Source of the DNA: Endothia cerciana
Lineage: Eukaryota; Ascomycota; Sordariomycetes; Diaporthales; Cryphonectriaceae
Direction of reading: 5' to 3'
DNA: 64,000 nt
NCBI GenBank assembly: GCA_026119935.1
Contig: JALRMH010000001.1
Span: 2,294,001 to 2,358,000 of the forward strand
The translations under genes and the position numbers were made by a program. Each line of letters opens with the position of its first letter. The first letter of the stretch is position 1. Positions 45,206 to 57,886 of this stretch are shown one piece after another. Below the pieces are notes generated by a model, which saw only the letters and a program-made list of their open reading frames with translations, was not told the DNA's origin and made no database searches.

Positions 45206-48200
45206 TCAATTGTTATCCCCATCCTTTCCCCGCCTAGCCATCATCTCTGCCTGCCTGACTTCCATCCTCTCATCGAGCATCGATCCGGTCTCCTCATCCG
45301 AGACCTCCTCACTAGCTACTACATCTGCGTCAGACTCGTCATCTTCTTCATCCTCTTCAGGGGCTTCTTCCAAATGACCCCCGCCACTCTTCAAGTCGGG
45401 CTTCCTCTTCTTCTCGAAGTCTTGCCTGTGCGCTTCCGCGAGTATCCCTCTGATACTCTTGTTCCCCACTGTATCTGCACGCGTCCGCCTCCTCATCGTG
45501 GCCGAGCCCTCGCCTGGCGTGCGACCTTCTTCCACTGCACCCGAAGGCCCGCCAGGTGTCTGTGGAACATCGGCGCCCGTTGATCGGCCGCTCTGCGTGC
45601 GCGCCACCACACCGCTCCAGCTAACTCTTGCCGTAGACGGGCTGCGCACGAGCTCATATTCAGGTTGAGGGCGCTGGGCCTGCTTCCCACCCGAGTCGGA
45701 GCTGACCCTGCCGCTGGTCAGATAATCGGCCGGAACATCGAGGTCATATGGCAGCGGAACATCGCGGGAGGCCCTGTATTGCTTGACGTTGGCGCAGTGC
45801 TCGTTTTCAACCCGCAAGAGCGTCCACATGCCGCGACGGGTGACCTCGGAGAAGCCGATGAAGAAGGAGGCGGTGGAGGAGTGTTGGGTGTCATGGGTGA
45901 AAATGGCGTAAAAGACCCAGTTGAATCGAAGAATCGGGTCGAGGATCATAATGAGGTAGTACGGCCAGCGGTATTTGAGAGCGGTGACGTCGCGGAGGAA
46001 GCGCTGCCGAGTGTGAGGCTGAAGGAGGGAGAAGTCCATGAAGATATCCCAGAATGCTGCGAAACACAGCGTAAGCTTTGGTCCGCACATCCAATGGGCA
46101 ATAGGTGGCATTGATGCCCAGGCTTACCTGTGTAGACCCCGTTAACCGTCGAGAAGACAACGAAGAGTGCCAGATGTTGGTGCGAGTTTTGAATGCGGTA
46201 GACGCTCAAGAAGACTCCTGCCAGAATGCTTGCCGTGTACTTGCCGCAATTGACGAGATGGGGGAATATGTTCCGTGTGTCCTTATAACGCCGGATGCAT
46301 TGCAGAAAACGCCTTCCGTGGTTGTCAGTATTCAGGAATGCCACTTTGGCGCAAGCTGTCTCACGTACCAAACAGGCGGAAGGCAGGCGAAGAAGCCCAG
46401 CAGACGTGAGTGGTTCGAGTTGCAAATTGTAGGATCGTCCCACTCATTCGCGTATAAACAGAAGAAAAGCTCGATATTCTGGGGCCGATTGTCAGATACG
46501 AACGACTCTGTTGAGAGGGCTGGCCCAATGACTTACACACATGGCGTATGTCAACGAGCAGTACATATCTCCTAGGAAGAAGTCACGGAACTCGACGGGG
46601 TATAAACCTGCGAAGAACAGACGCCACTGCAAAATATCAGCATACACCCGCATACACGTGGCAGGGGGGAGGAAAGACGGAGGCGTACATGGGAGTAGAG
46701 AAACCACTTCCGACTCTTGTGAAATAGAATCGGAGCAGGTAAGAATAGAACAACGAAGCTGACGAAGATCAAGATCACCGGATAGTAGAGGTACATGGCT
46801 GGCGACCCGTATCTGGTAAAGTTGAGCCACATGAACAGCCCCAAGAGGAACAAGAAGAAGCTCGGAAACTCGGCCAGCTGTCTCCAGTCCAGCTGGCTTC
46901 GTGCGTCGAATTCGAAGATGAACGGGTAGTTCACCCTGTTGGCCGTCCACAGCTTGCAATCAAGACAGAACAAGCTGAACAGATACAGCATGAGGAAGTA
47001 ACCCCCGTAGATCTGCAGCAGGTAGCTCGTCTGCGTCCTCACCTCTGGATCATTGTCGAACAGGAGCTCTGCGCCATAGACAAGACCCTGAATGGCAAAG
47101 ACCGTGCCGATGCCGATGAAAATGCCGTTCTGGAACGCGCTGCCGGACTCATCCCGCGTCTTCTTGCTCAGGCTCCGCAACTTGCCGGCTGCGACCTTGT
47201 GGTTACCACGCTCGAAGTACCGGGCGTACAAATCCTCAACTGCCTGTAGATGCCCGTCCAGAACGTCCGAGTTGACAAACCAGCTCTTGTTGACCTTTTC
47301 CGTCATGTAACGATAGGGTGGCCGCGCGTGAACAGCCTTGTCGTATTTCTTGTTCAGCTTCCTAAAGGCCGTCCGGTTCAGAAGCGCATAGGACTTGAGC
47401 AGCTCGAGCCCACGGTAGAACTCCTGCAGGGCCAGCTTGAGCTTTCTCTTTGCCGTGCGGTATGGCACCTCGTCCTCGGGCGGACGGCGAACATAGTCGC
47501 GCCCCTCGCCGTCGTCCTGACCTGTATGTGCGGGCGTTCCCATGTACTGCAGGGCCCGGGAGTTCGGACCCGGCCTGAACAGTTTCGCCCTCAGGGGGTC
47601 GAGCAGAGGGATATGAGCCCCGTTGACATGGTCGTCCTCCTTTGCGTGGTGCCCATTAGTCTCACCATTCCGCTTCCGGCGCCTAGCCTCCGCGATTTCT
47701 GACGTCCGCCTGTTACGCATCTCGTGCAGCTGCTCGCGAAGCAGAGCCAGTCTCTTCCCGGCGCTGTCCTCCTTCTGTCTATAGAAGGCTTCGACCTTGT
47801 CGAGCTCGCTGTCGAGGAACTCGCCGAACTCGCGCTCCTTCTCCCTGATCTCGTCCAGAGCACGCAAGTCGTACTCGCCCCGTGACTTGTGGCGGTCGAG
47901 CGAGGGCCCAGTCAGGGTGAACATCCTGCGGAGTCGGGCGCGGGGACTCTGTATATCGCTTGGCGTCAGGCTCAGGAACGTTGCTCCGGAGGCAGGGAGG
48001 GCGTGGCGATCAGGTGTTTGAGGGCTCTCGTCGTGATCCGCCCGGTGCGAACCCGCCATGGACGCACTCCGGTGCAGGGCCTGACGGCCCAGGGAGTTGG
48101 CGGAGCAGGCGCGACTGTTGGCCGGTCTCGCCCCCTGGCCATCCATCGTGTTGGAAGGCACCCTGATGGCCGGTCCCGGGAGCTCTAGTAGGCTTGCCCT

Positions 48201-48744
48201 GTGGGTGAGGAAGGGGTCATGCTGGCGGTCTGCGGGCGTAGGGACGATGCTGCCGTATTGCACGTCAGAGTCGGCCCCCTCGGTCAGCCTCTGGCGTTCC
48301 CCACGCCTGGAAATAGTGATAGACTCTGGAGGAGACCGGCCCATAGGGGCCGGGCTGGTCCGGAGCGGATCGCCATCTTCGGCCCTGGGCTCCACGCTCG
48401 GCTGATGATCGTGGGGCCGTGGGCCCGGCGTCGCGAAGGGTGGCGTATCAGATGCGGGGGTGTCTGCCCTTCTGGGCAGAGTCAGGGACGGGGTGCCATC
48501 AGTACGGCTGATGGCCTTCGAGATAGCCTTGATGCGCTTCTTCCCAGCCTTGTAGTTGAGGTACTTGACGCGCCATTCTGCGATTGGGTTAGCCTCGTTG
48601 GTCTTCTCGAGGCTCTGCGTGCGACTCCCTCCGTCCGATATCTGGCAGCTCATGGCGCGCGAGACCGGCCGGGCAGCCAGACAGCTGGAAGGGTGGACTT
48701 TTACCTGGGACAAGGTCTCTCTCGAGCTCCTTGGCGAATTTCAT
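45206..48744 (-). CDS. SYG1: SPX-EXS membrane protein (Syg1/XPR1-like phosphate exporter)
   Basis: Six exons, 48744-48705, 48577-46689, 46626-46537, 46478-46369, 46312-46128 and 46056-45206, give 1054 residues. It begins MKFAKELERDLVPEWRVKYL, the start of an SPX domain, which continues with NYKAGKKRIK. It is then split by a Ser/Pro-rich insert of about 200 residues before QEFYRGLELLKSYALLNRTA. The EXS half has membrane helices (TVFAIQGLVYGAELLF, YGGYFLMLYLFSLFCL) and the signature from WRLFFAGLYPVEFRDFFLGD through TASILAGVFLSVYRI. It ends in a charged tail of about 180 residues with EEDDESDADVV. SPX domains sense inositol pyrophosphates; the XPR1 branch exports phosphate. Which membrane it occupies here is inferred. 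The first exon codes only 13 residues but is required by the SPX consensus. Confidence 0.93.
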
Positions 48745-51700
48745 TGTGACGTCAGACGCGAGATGAGGACCGAGTTAAGTCTGGCCCTTGCATCAACAAC
48801 ATCTGGTCATCTTCGTAGCATTGCTTGTCCGTATCTCAGACCAGATGAAATACCTTTCGCCGCGGCATGTGGCTTGGGCCTGATGTCGATGAGGGTGGAT
48901 GGTGAACACGGGAGATCTCTGTCAGGAATACCGATGGTGTGGCTTTAATTAGATGGACCAATCAGCACGAATTTCCCCGCCACGCATAACACCCCCCGTA
49001 TCGCATACCTAGGTTCTGTGGTAGTACTCCCGCCCGCCTTGTCCCCGGACGGTAGCCGCAGGGCTGTGTTTGGAAGGATCTGCATCATAAGCCAGAGGTC
49101 GACCTCAGCCTTGCCAGACGATTAGCATGCTCCTCAAAAAGACGTTGAGTTTCACCTCTGCATTTAGTATCACAAAACTAAAGGCTCGGCGGGCGGCCCC
49201 GAGGCGATCTCAACCGTGCTGCGCGGCCCTAGTGTCCTCTAGCTTGAACCCTTGTGATAGCGCTCGTCTATTTGTCTTGGGTCTTCAGTCTTCGGTCCTC
49301 TGGCCGTGGTTTCGAGCGAATCCTACGGGGTGTGGTAACACGGTCTTGCGATAGATCTGGCATCATTTGAGGCTGACATCTGCCCGACCAGTTTTGATAA
49401 CCATCATCAACGGTCAGCTGGGGGTTAGGGCTAGTCCGCGTAGCCACGCTTACTCGGTGCTATGGTAGCTATGGCGGCAGCTGTTGGAATCTGGACACAT
49501 GCGTGCAGTAACGTTGCGTCTACGGTAGTACGGATTTGCCCAGTCGGCAGACGTTCGTGTCTGTTTCGGAGCAGGACATAATCGCACTATGAGATACACA
49601 ATGACCTTTTCATAGATTGTCCCTTGCCAGAGGAGCAGGTCCGCTATTTGATGTCCGTGTCTATTTATGTTATTTTTTTGGCTGGCAGCGGGCCGGACCA
49701 CCGCAGCAAAACAGAGATGGGAAAACACGGACCTGCTCCATCGTGGCAGCTGACCGGGATGAAGGCGTCGTCAAACCTCGGCCGCGCTCGAGGCACAGCC
49801 CACCCTCGAGACCCAGCTTCATCTCGGCCGCGCGTGGAAGATTGCCAAGATGACGTTGACGTCCACGAGCCTTTGGTTCGGCCCCTGGACTGTCCACGTA
49901 GCCGCCACTCCTCGGACCTTGAATCCTGGACCAGACTTTTGTTCGAGTTCTTATCCAGGTTTTCCACCTTTCAACCCGTCTCGGAAGGCCCCACTACCCC
50001 TGGTACCGTCGCGGCAGAAACCTGGATGAGCCGGCACTTCGACGCGTACCTCTTGGCCCACGACCCGGCGTTAGAAGGTGGTAGAATATATATACAGGGG
50101 CCGGCACTTACCGCGAGATCGAGATCTCAGAGCAGCATCGGGATCTCACCGCACATGAGGCCATTTAGGAACGCATTTTCAGGGAACCCCGACAACAAGG
50201 ATCTGGTGTCGTAGCGAGGAGCCGGACTCACGCTCCCCCCACCGGTGTGTCAGTGCACCGTTGACACTGGACGGGAGAACCACACGCCAAGCGATAAGAC
50301 CACCGCAGAGCTAGCCGCGCCAGGGCCACGTCTCATCATCTGGGAATGGCCTCATCCGTCCGCCATAGGAAGTATCCCGCTCCCCTTTCCAGGTGATTCC
50401 CTCGCCGAAGATTTCCCTTCGACTGGACCGTCGTCGCATCCGGACAAATACCTCCGTCACCAGGCGTACGCGGAGGGAACGGCGCCCCATCGCAGTGAGC
50501 TATTTACACCTCCCCGCCGCCTGTCATCGGCGGCGATGACCTGTTTCCGCAAACCCCCGTCCCTGACGCCGCCGCTCCCGGGCGTCGACCCGTGCTGATC
50601 GTGATGCCGACGACACGCCCAGCGCCGAGACGATCAGCCAACAGACTTGGCTGACAGGAATGAAGGTGGTGTGCCCGAACGGAACCTGCGGGAATTCTCG
50701 ACACCAACGCGAGATTCGCTTCCGCCTTCGGGAACAGCAGGTGCGCGACGACGCCTTTGGCTCGCCCGGTCAATGAGGCTAAGCAGCCATTCCCCATCCT
50801 ACAGAAGTTTCAAGAAGCCCCCCGTGCACCCCGTCACAATTTCGACCTGCGCCATCAGGGTGCGCGACCGGCCCACGATGGTGGGGAACAACCACGCCTC
50901 TAGAGACAACACCAGTTTAAGTGTTGGACCACTACACGTGGGTACAGGATTATGCGTAGATGGGCCTCAAAGTACCGGTACCTCCCGCTCGGCTCAAGCC
51001 CTTTCGGCTCGCGTGCTAGGCAAGAACAACAAACAAAACAAAAAAACATCGGAATCTCCCAAAAGCTTGTTACCGTGTTGGGCAATCTTTCTGCCTGCTG
51101 CTAGGCCGAGAGCCTAGACTAGGCCTTGTTCTCGGGCTAATGCTGCTCTCTCGCGCTCTGCTGCGTGCAATTGCTGCACTGCTGCACTGTTGCGGCGCCA
51201 AAGCACGCAGACAGACAGGGGTCCGGTCCCGGTGGTTCCAGAAAGCCCCCGCTGCGGCCGCGATGCAGAGCGGGGATGGGGGGGGGGAGAGTTTGCATGT
51301 CTTTGTCGGCCTGGTCTGTTCCTTGAACGCAGGCAGGATTGCTCCGGATGTAACCAGCCGAAGCAGAAGCAGCCAAACACGCTGCAGGTGCTGCTCTGCG
51401 TCTCGCTCTCTGCATGCTGAAGACGGTGATGGTGTGGTCGGGCTGCAAAGAAGAGACGGTAGGATATAGGTGGGACACCTCAACCGCACCCTCACAGCGT
51501 CAGTTCACAGAACTTATTCCGCGAGAAGCATGTGTCAGCACCACGTTACCAAGTGTAAGATAGCCTGACGCCATTGAGGCCATTTCCAGCTCTACCGGCC
51601 TGGGTCCCGAGGGAGGGCACATGTGGGGTATGAACTGGCAAGATCCGGATTCCGGGCTATAACTCCACGACGGTATTGGATCGCGACGCACGACAAGGTA

Positions 51701-54700
51701 CTGCGGCCGCAGAGCAATATCACGCCTCCCATATACCTACCCACTCGGTTGCTATAGTACCTTCCTTCGTCAAGACTCGAAGAACCTGTTTTGCTCCGCC
51801 GAACCAAGATACCGGTGCAATCCTTTCAATGCCACCGTATGATTCTAGAGTGACGTGCGGTGCGTCCGGCCTTTGTTGTGGTGCATTGCAGAGCAACTCA
51901 CCACTAGGTTAGAAATCCGCACGCATCAGAGTACTATGTACCATGTATGCTACTGTATGCAAAACAATCGTCCCCCTGCTCGACAATTGCTGGCAGCGAG
52001 GGACAGATGGACGGGGCCGTCTCCAGAATGTAGTTCCCTGCAAGCATGTTGAGGCTCCAAGGAACCCTCCTGTCGAGAGGCTGTCGATCCTGGTACCTCT
52101 CCGCAGGTTGGTTGCTGTAACGTGCCTTGGGTGAGACCTGCGGTCGTCTTTGTCTCATTCGCAGCTCCAGAGTGAGCGAGGGGGGGGGGGGGGAGCCCGG
52201 AAGGTGAGATAGGAGAAGAGGTGACCATTAGCTGCATGGTTGAGGATGGCGGGTGTGATTCGACGAAGCCAGCGGGATGGTACCGGAGCGTATGTGCGGC
52301 CGGAGCGACACTTCAGCTGGATGCGGCATCATGAGCCTCCCTTCCCCGCATGAGGACAACAATCTGTAGTTCTCGAAGTATGCCGACAGCCACACTCGCA
52401 ACTTGTCTGTCTACGAAACATGGAGTTTTGCCAATGTCTCAAGTCAATTACAGCCTCGGCACCCCCAAGAGAGCATACTATCCATGGTCACCGTCCCTTG
52501 CGCCGGCGGCGTATGCCTTCTCGGTCAAATTTGGACGGACTGACTGATCTTGTTTCAACAGTTGATAGCTACCTCGCCCAGCCGGGCCGGACGAACCCCT
52601 CATCGAGATTTAACTTTGTGCTGTCTAGAACGATGTCAGTTTCACGGCGAAGGGGGCTGGGCCCTCTCCTGCCCTCGGTGAACCGGATAGCTCCAAGGTC
52701 CTTCCTGCTCTCGGGAAGAGGCAGTTCGATCAAGTCGCTAGAGCACTCAGAAGTCCCAAGGTTCTGGGACTGCATGGCCGGTCTGAGACGGGTAGATGAG
52801 TCTGGATGAAGAAGTTGTTGGAAGGTGACACCCGCGCCGATAGCCCACGTCCATGACCAGCCTCGTCCAGATGGCGATTGCATAGTACCAGATACGCAAC
52901 CGTCATATTCGATGGCTCGACCATGAGAAGCCCCGGGACCGGTGTGGATGGACGTGGCCCCAGCAGCTGCAGCCAGGCGGGCGGGCGGTATCGAATCCGG
53001 CCCCACACCACAATCCGTTAGGACAAAGGATAGCTCCTGAAGCAGAGAGGAATGTACGGCGTCTCGTCCGCCTGATGGCCGATTAGCCGTGTGCCTGGAA
53101 TACCTCGTGGGTCCTTGTTCCTGTTCTCGGTAACTGATGATGTTCCGGAAGCCACACACGCCATGCCAGACAAGGGTGGGTACGACGTGGAGGGAATTCC
53201 AAGCTGCAGTCAATAGTGCTGGAGCGCGACTGTCGAGCTCCTCGCTGATGCATCAGATCCGGCAGGTTGGCCGTTGGAAAGTCCGCTTCCAGGGTTTACG
53301 GGATGAGGGATCTCGATCAGGTGTTGATACTTGCCACTCCTGAAGCGCCGAGGCTGGCACCAAGAACAGGTCGACCGACTGATCAGCAAGTGCCAATTCA
53401 ACAGCAAGGCAGTGCCCTGTGTACTGGCAGGTTGAGAACCATAACCTATTACATCAGACTCGGATTGGCTCCGATGATTGGCTGGACTAATGGGCAGGGC
53501 CAGGCATTTCCTCGGTGGCTTTCCTGGCGCTTGGTTGCGGAGGCCTGGGTTTTAGCATCATCAATCTGTCTGCCACACACAATCCCATCCCTCCCGGAAG
53601 GGGAACCCCCAACATGATGACGGCCGGCGGGGGGAAGAAGGGAAAAGAAAGAAAGAGAAAAAAAAAAACGAGCGGCAGTGGTCTGAAACGGCCCGCCTGC
53701 CTGAACGGCGACCAGTGAGGGACAAATCGAGAACCAATCAATTCTGTTTCTGTGGCAGCGTCCATGGTAAAAACAGCGTCAGATTCCACTCACATGGGAT
53801 TCTCTGGGCACCTGCAGGAGGGATGGGAGGGATCCCTTTCGGATCTAACAAACCGCTGAGGATTGCATCTTTTATCTCTGCGAGCCCGAGATACCATCAC
53901 GTTGGGAACCAACAATAGACCATCTCCCAAACTACTGTGGTAAGCAAAGAATGAAAAGGCTCGTCGTTTCCCCTGGTATCCTTGGCCGTATCTGCATCTG
54001 TACTGTACCGTAGCACCCGTACTCGTACCCGTTCCGGTACCTGTACCTGCAAGAAGGCCTGGCAGCCCCCTGCAAGATGCAAGCACTGCAACTCCACCGA
54101 ATCTGACAACGCTGATACCATAGTAGTACCTAAATTGTCAATACGCTAGCCACGTTGAGGCAAGAATCGAAAAGTGACGAGCGCGACTGGGTGCTTTCTC
54201 GCAGAAACATCCGCTTGCTCGCTTGGCGGCCAGTCTGCCAGTCAATGTCTTTCAAAAGCCTTGTCGTCCCTCTCTCCCTCCACCCGCCTGCGCCAGAACC
54301 CGCCTTGCAACCTGGATTCGACCAGCTTCCTCCCAACCCCCCAGTGCTGCTTCTCCACGGCCCAGCACCCAGTTTCCAGCTTCAGACTGGACCGACTGGA
54401 CACGTGCAGAGACGGTCCCGTCCGGCTGCCTGTTCCTTGAAAAGAGCCTGGTCGGCGAGCAGCAATAACGCCCTCACATATTGGCGGCTAGACATCATCG
54501 AGCTTCCACCCCTGGACAAAGCAAAGCCTTGGACGGGCCTTGGACGCACCCTTACTTCTGGACCTTGCACACCTCGTCTGCACTGGACAACTTCCTACTC
54601 ACCGATTTGAGTGCGGGCCGTCCACCAATTCCGGTGGACGCTTATTCTTGCGATCCCGCCTTCGAACGTCGAGATCGAAAGAGGAAAAAAAGAGAGAGAA

Positions 54701-55481
54701 AACAGGCAGGCCCTGCCAAGACTGCAACGTTGGACCGTCATCTCTGCCCAGCGCTAATCAGTACGACCAACACACCAGGGCCTTTGGTCAATGATGGTGC
54801 GGTGACTCTGATCGGCATCAGCACCAGCATCAGCACTGTCTTTTCTTTTCTTAAGCGCCGACCCCTCCAGCGCAGACTTGATGCACACTCACCGTCAAGT
54901 TCAAAACCACATCAGCCTGTCTCTTGTACAATACCACGACTGGTGACCAGCAAGCAGACGCCCTTCTTGAACGCTCTTCCCAGCATCGCGGCTCTCCCCG
55001 AGATACCCCATCCCCAACAGCGAGCGGGCTTGGCCACCAATCTCTTTCAGCTGGTAGCGAGCGAATCGACAGACTCACCGCGCGACCTCGCCGTCGCACA
55101 GCCCTTGGCTGAATCTGAAAGGAACCCGGAGCACTCTTGTCTCGTGCACGTTTGCTTCTTCCCTTTTCGGTTGGAGCGTTTACGAACTCGGAATTCTGGC
55201 ACCACCAGGTTCCTATCCGAGGAGTAATCGGCCAAAGAAATTGCGGAGTACGCCAACGCGTGCGTACTTCACCTTGCGCTCAGGGAGAAGAAGACCCCAC
55301 CCTTGCAACCTTGGTCCAGCGACCGGCCTTTTCGGCTTGCGATCGTCATTTCCTGCCCGAGGGGCCGCCGCCACGACGACACTACCGCAGTAGATCCTTA
55401 TCCTTTAGGGTCCAGGCGTCCTTCGGTAGAAATCACTCATAAGACACCCATCATCTGTGCGATCCTGTTGGCCCTCTGAGG
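48745..55481. other. 6.7-kb gene-poor interval
   Basis: No recognisable protein domain on either strand. Open frames up to 250 codons exist (49624-50214 plus, 52569-53213 minus, 54481-55227 plus), but their composition is irregular and they overlap other frames. Homopolymer runs occur near 52180-52192 (G) and 53659-53668 (A). The last 1.2 kb is CA/CT-rich, like fungal leader sequence, and may be the long 5' UTR or promoter of the gene at 55482. No tRNA, rRNA or transposase remnants were found by eye. Confidence 0.5.
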
Positions 55482-56594
55482 ATGCTCGACTCCCAGTCAC
55501 CAAGGCGACGTCCGCTTCCCGAGTCTGCCATACAGATCCCTTACTCACATTCCCGCACTCGTACAACATCCTCTGGCGTCTTCCCAGTGCAGGTCCAACA
55601 ACCACAGCCGCAGACCATGTATCTCGGCCAACCACAACCGTATGGCCGCCAGCGCCGCACCCCCTCCGTAAATACCTTCAGCTCCGTATCGAGCGGGGGT
55701 GGGGGCGAAAGAGGACCTCCCCCTCCGGCGGCGTACCGAAACTCCCCTCCCAGCGCCGACCTCCGCCGCTCCACCTCCTCGCGGTCAAACGGCTCCGTAC
55801 AACCGCTCAGCTACGTCGCCCTGCTACGAAAACAGAAGGCTACCGTTTGGTGCGACCGCGCACAGCCAGAGGACCCCTACATGCTCGCAAAACAAAAACA
55901 GGCGAAGATGCGAGCTCTTCAGGCGGTGGGGTTGGGGACTGGCTCGGGCACGACGAGCAGCAACCGGACGTCCACGGGACTCAGCAGTGCTGGCGGCAAG
56001 GTGGTGGGCAAGATCCGGCACCATGGCAAGCCCGCCGTGGTCGGATACTCGCCAGACAGCAACTACGTGGGCGTGGGCGGCGTCCCATTGCGACTTAGCG
56101 CGACGGAGGTGGAAGGCGAGGATTCTGATGACGACGACATGGCGAGCCAGAGGCTGCATCACCGTAGAACGGGGAGCAGCGGGCGGTCGAGCACGGCGGG
56201 CAGCATCGGTCAGGGGCGGAAGGGACTAAGCTACCGAGCATCGACCGGCAGCGGTCTCCAGATGACAGGCGGCGGCTCGCAGAACAGCAGGAGGTGGACG
56301 GGCAGTGGTGGCGAGAACACACCGGAGAGGCGAGGGAGTCTCGCTGACACCGGGTCAGAGAAGCGGCCACCGAGTGACACAGCGAGCGGAAGCAGTAGCA
56401 TAGGCGAGCGTGCCGACGACGTACCGGACTTGGACCCTGCCGCTGCACGACTGGCGAGCAACAGCCTGATGAACGCGACGCTGACGAGGGAGAAGAGCGT
56501 CAAGAATCCGGACGAGCTGCGTAGGAGAGGCAGTGTCGACGAGAGGACGATGACGCTCACGTCTGGAAGACTGTTCATCGCCAACCCGGACTAA
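55482..56594 (+). CDS. Conserved fungal protein of unknown function
   Basis: Single exon, 370 residues, starting MLDSQSPRRRPLPESAIQIP. Most is Ser/Gly/Arg/Pro-rich and predicted disordered. Two blocks stand out: YVALLRKQKATVWCDRAQPE continuing to MLAKQKQAKMRA (about residues 110-145), and KVVGKIRHHGKPAVVGYSPD followed by VGGVPLRLSATEVEGEDSDD (about 173-220). These look like the conserved motifs of an uncharacterised ascomycete family. A run of HHRRTGSSGRSS and many basic RRxS sites suggest phosphorylation. No signal peptide or membrane helix is seen. The ATG was chosen as the first in the long frame, with Pro-rich text starting at once. Localisation and role are not predictable from this sequence. 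Confidence 0.8.
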   Translation: MLDSQSPRRRPLPESAIQIPYSHSRTRTTSSGVFPVQVQQPQPQTMYLGQPQPYGRQRRTPSVNTFSSVSSGGGGERGPPPPAAYRNSPPSADLRRSTSSRSNGSVQPLSYVALLRKQKATVWCDRAQPEDPYMLAKQKQAKMRALQAVGLGTGSGTTSSNRTSTGLSSAGGKVVGKIRHHGKPAVVGYSPDSNYVGVGGVPLRLSATEVEGEDSDDDDMASQRLHHRRTGSSGRSSTAGSIGQGRKGLSYRASTGSGLQMTGGGSQNSRRWTGSGGENTPERRGSLADTGSEKRPPSDTASGSSSIGERADDVPDLDPAAARLASNSLMNATLTREKSVKNPDELRRRGSVDERTMTLTSGRLFIANPD

Positions 56595-57886
56595 TCCAGA
56601 CGAACACTGACACAACCCCACCATGGCCAACCTATGGCTCACTTTCCTCATCGACTCAAAACCCATCGATACCACTGATCTTCGGAAGAAGATAAACCAC
56701 CAGTCGCTCTTATTCCTTAGTATCCTGGCATAGCAGGCCGTTGCATACACGAGACGGTCATCCTGCACGGAAGCCTCCGCATTTATCTCCTACCTTGTAC
56801 TTCTCTCCTCGCGCATATTACCGTCGTCATCATACACATCATTGCATTGCCGGGCGTTTGAGGGAGGAGGGAATATCAGACTACACCAGTCGAGTTTTGG
56901 ATCTGCTTTGTCTCTTTTCGTGGACGGCCTGTGCTGGCCTGTCCGGATGGTTCATTGTTTCTCTCTAGCATCTGCTACCAGGACAGATCCTGGGCAGTGG
57001 TTCTCAGGCCACGAATAATATAACCTCGTTCATCTGGTGGCCACTTTTGCAACCTCAAAATGATCTATCTGCGCGTGTGTTGCACTCTTCATAATTCTCA
57101 AATGCCGCCTGTGAGGATGTCAAGCCAATTGTGATCCGCAAAAGGCCACAGGTTCTTGAACGCATCCACCCTAGAAGATCCCATTTCCTTTGTTTGGATG
57201 CTCCTGGGTGTGAGGCCCATCCCAAGTAGTTAGCAATATTCGCGCGCGTCACCTTCGAAGGCACCTCCCTCTGTGGCCTAAGATGGAACAGTCAGACAAG
57301 AAGATGGCCTCGGGAAGACAGTAGAGTCTCTTAAGGCTATTCCCTCCTCACCGTTTCTTGATACACAATGCAGGAATCTTGAAAATCTTGTCCCAGTTTC
57401 TTTCACATCAAATCGAAACTTTGCCTTTTAGCGGTGGATTAAGGCAAATGCAGGCAGAAGAAACAGTGGGAAAGAAGGAGAGATGGAGCGCTCTGGCTTG
57501 GCCTTACAACTTAAGCAAAGTGGCCCGTGCTCTACGCGCCCTCCTTCTCCAACGCGACCGCTACGCGTACCAAGGGCCCACTACTGCTCTCACCCAAACC
57601 AACATCCTGAACCTCGTTGAGAAAGCGACACAAACACAGCCTTTCCTTTCCAGAGTTCGCGGCCTCGCATTCTCGAGCCTTTTACAATTGGTCAATTCGT
57701 TGTTCTTCTATCAAATTGGCGGTCGCGGTTCCGTTGACATCCCCCTCGAACTCGTAACTCGGACTCGAACTGTCGTGACTCTAATCCACCGCAACAACAC
57801 GCCAGGTCACACTCACCACACCACTGATCTCCTGTCGGTGCTATGCTGGGCCGGGGGCCACTACAAAATCGATGCCGTTGATAATC
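56595..57886. other. Intergenic upstream of the CAF-1 gene
   Basis: Holds the 3' flank of the preceding gene and the promoter of RLF2. A frame at 57358-57954 overlaps the true start in another frame and shows no domain. Confidence 0.55.

Noticed and set aside
54481..55227. 248-codon frame before the unknown-function gene
   Set aside because: No domain, irregular composition, lies in CA/CT-rich leader-like DNA; kept only as part of the gene-poor interval.
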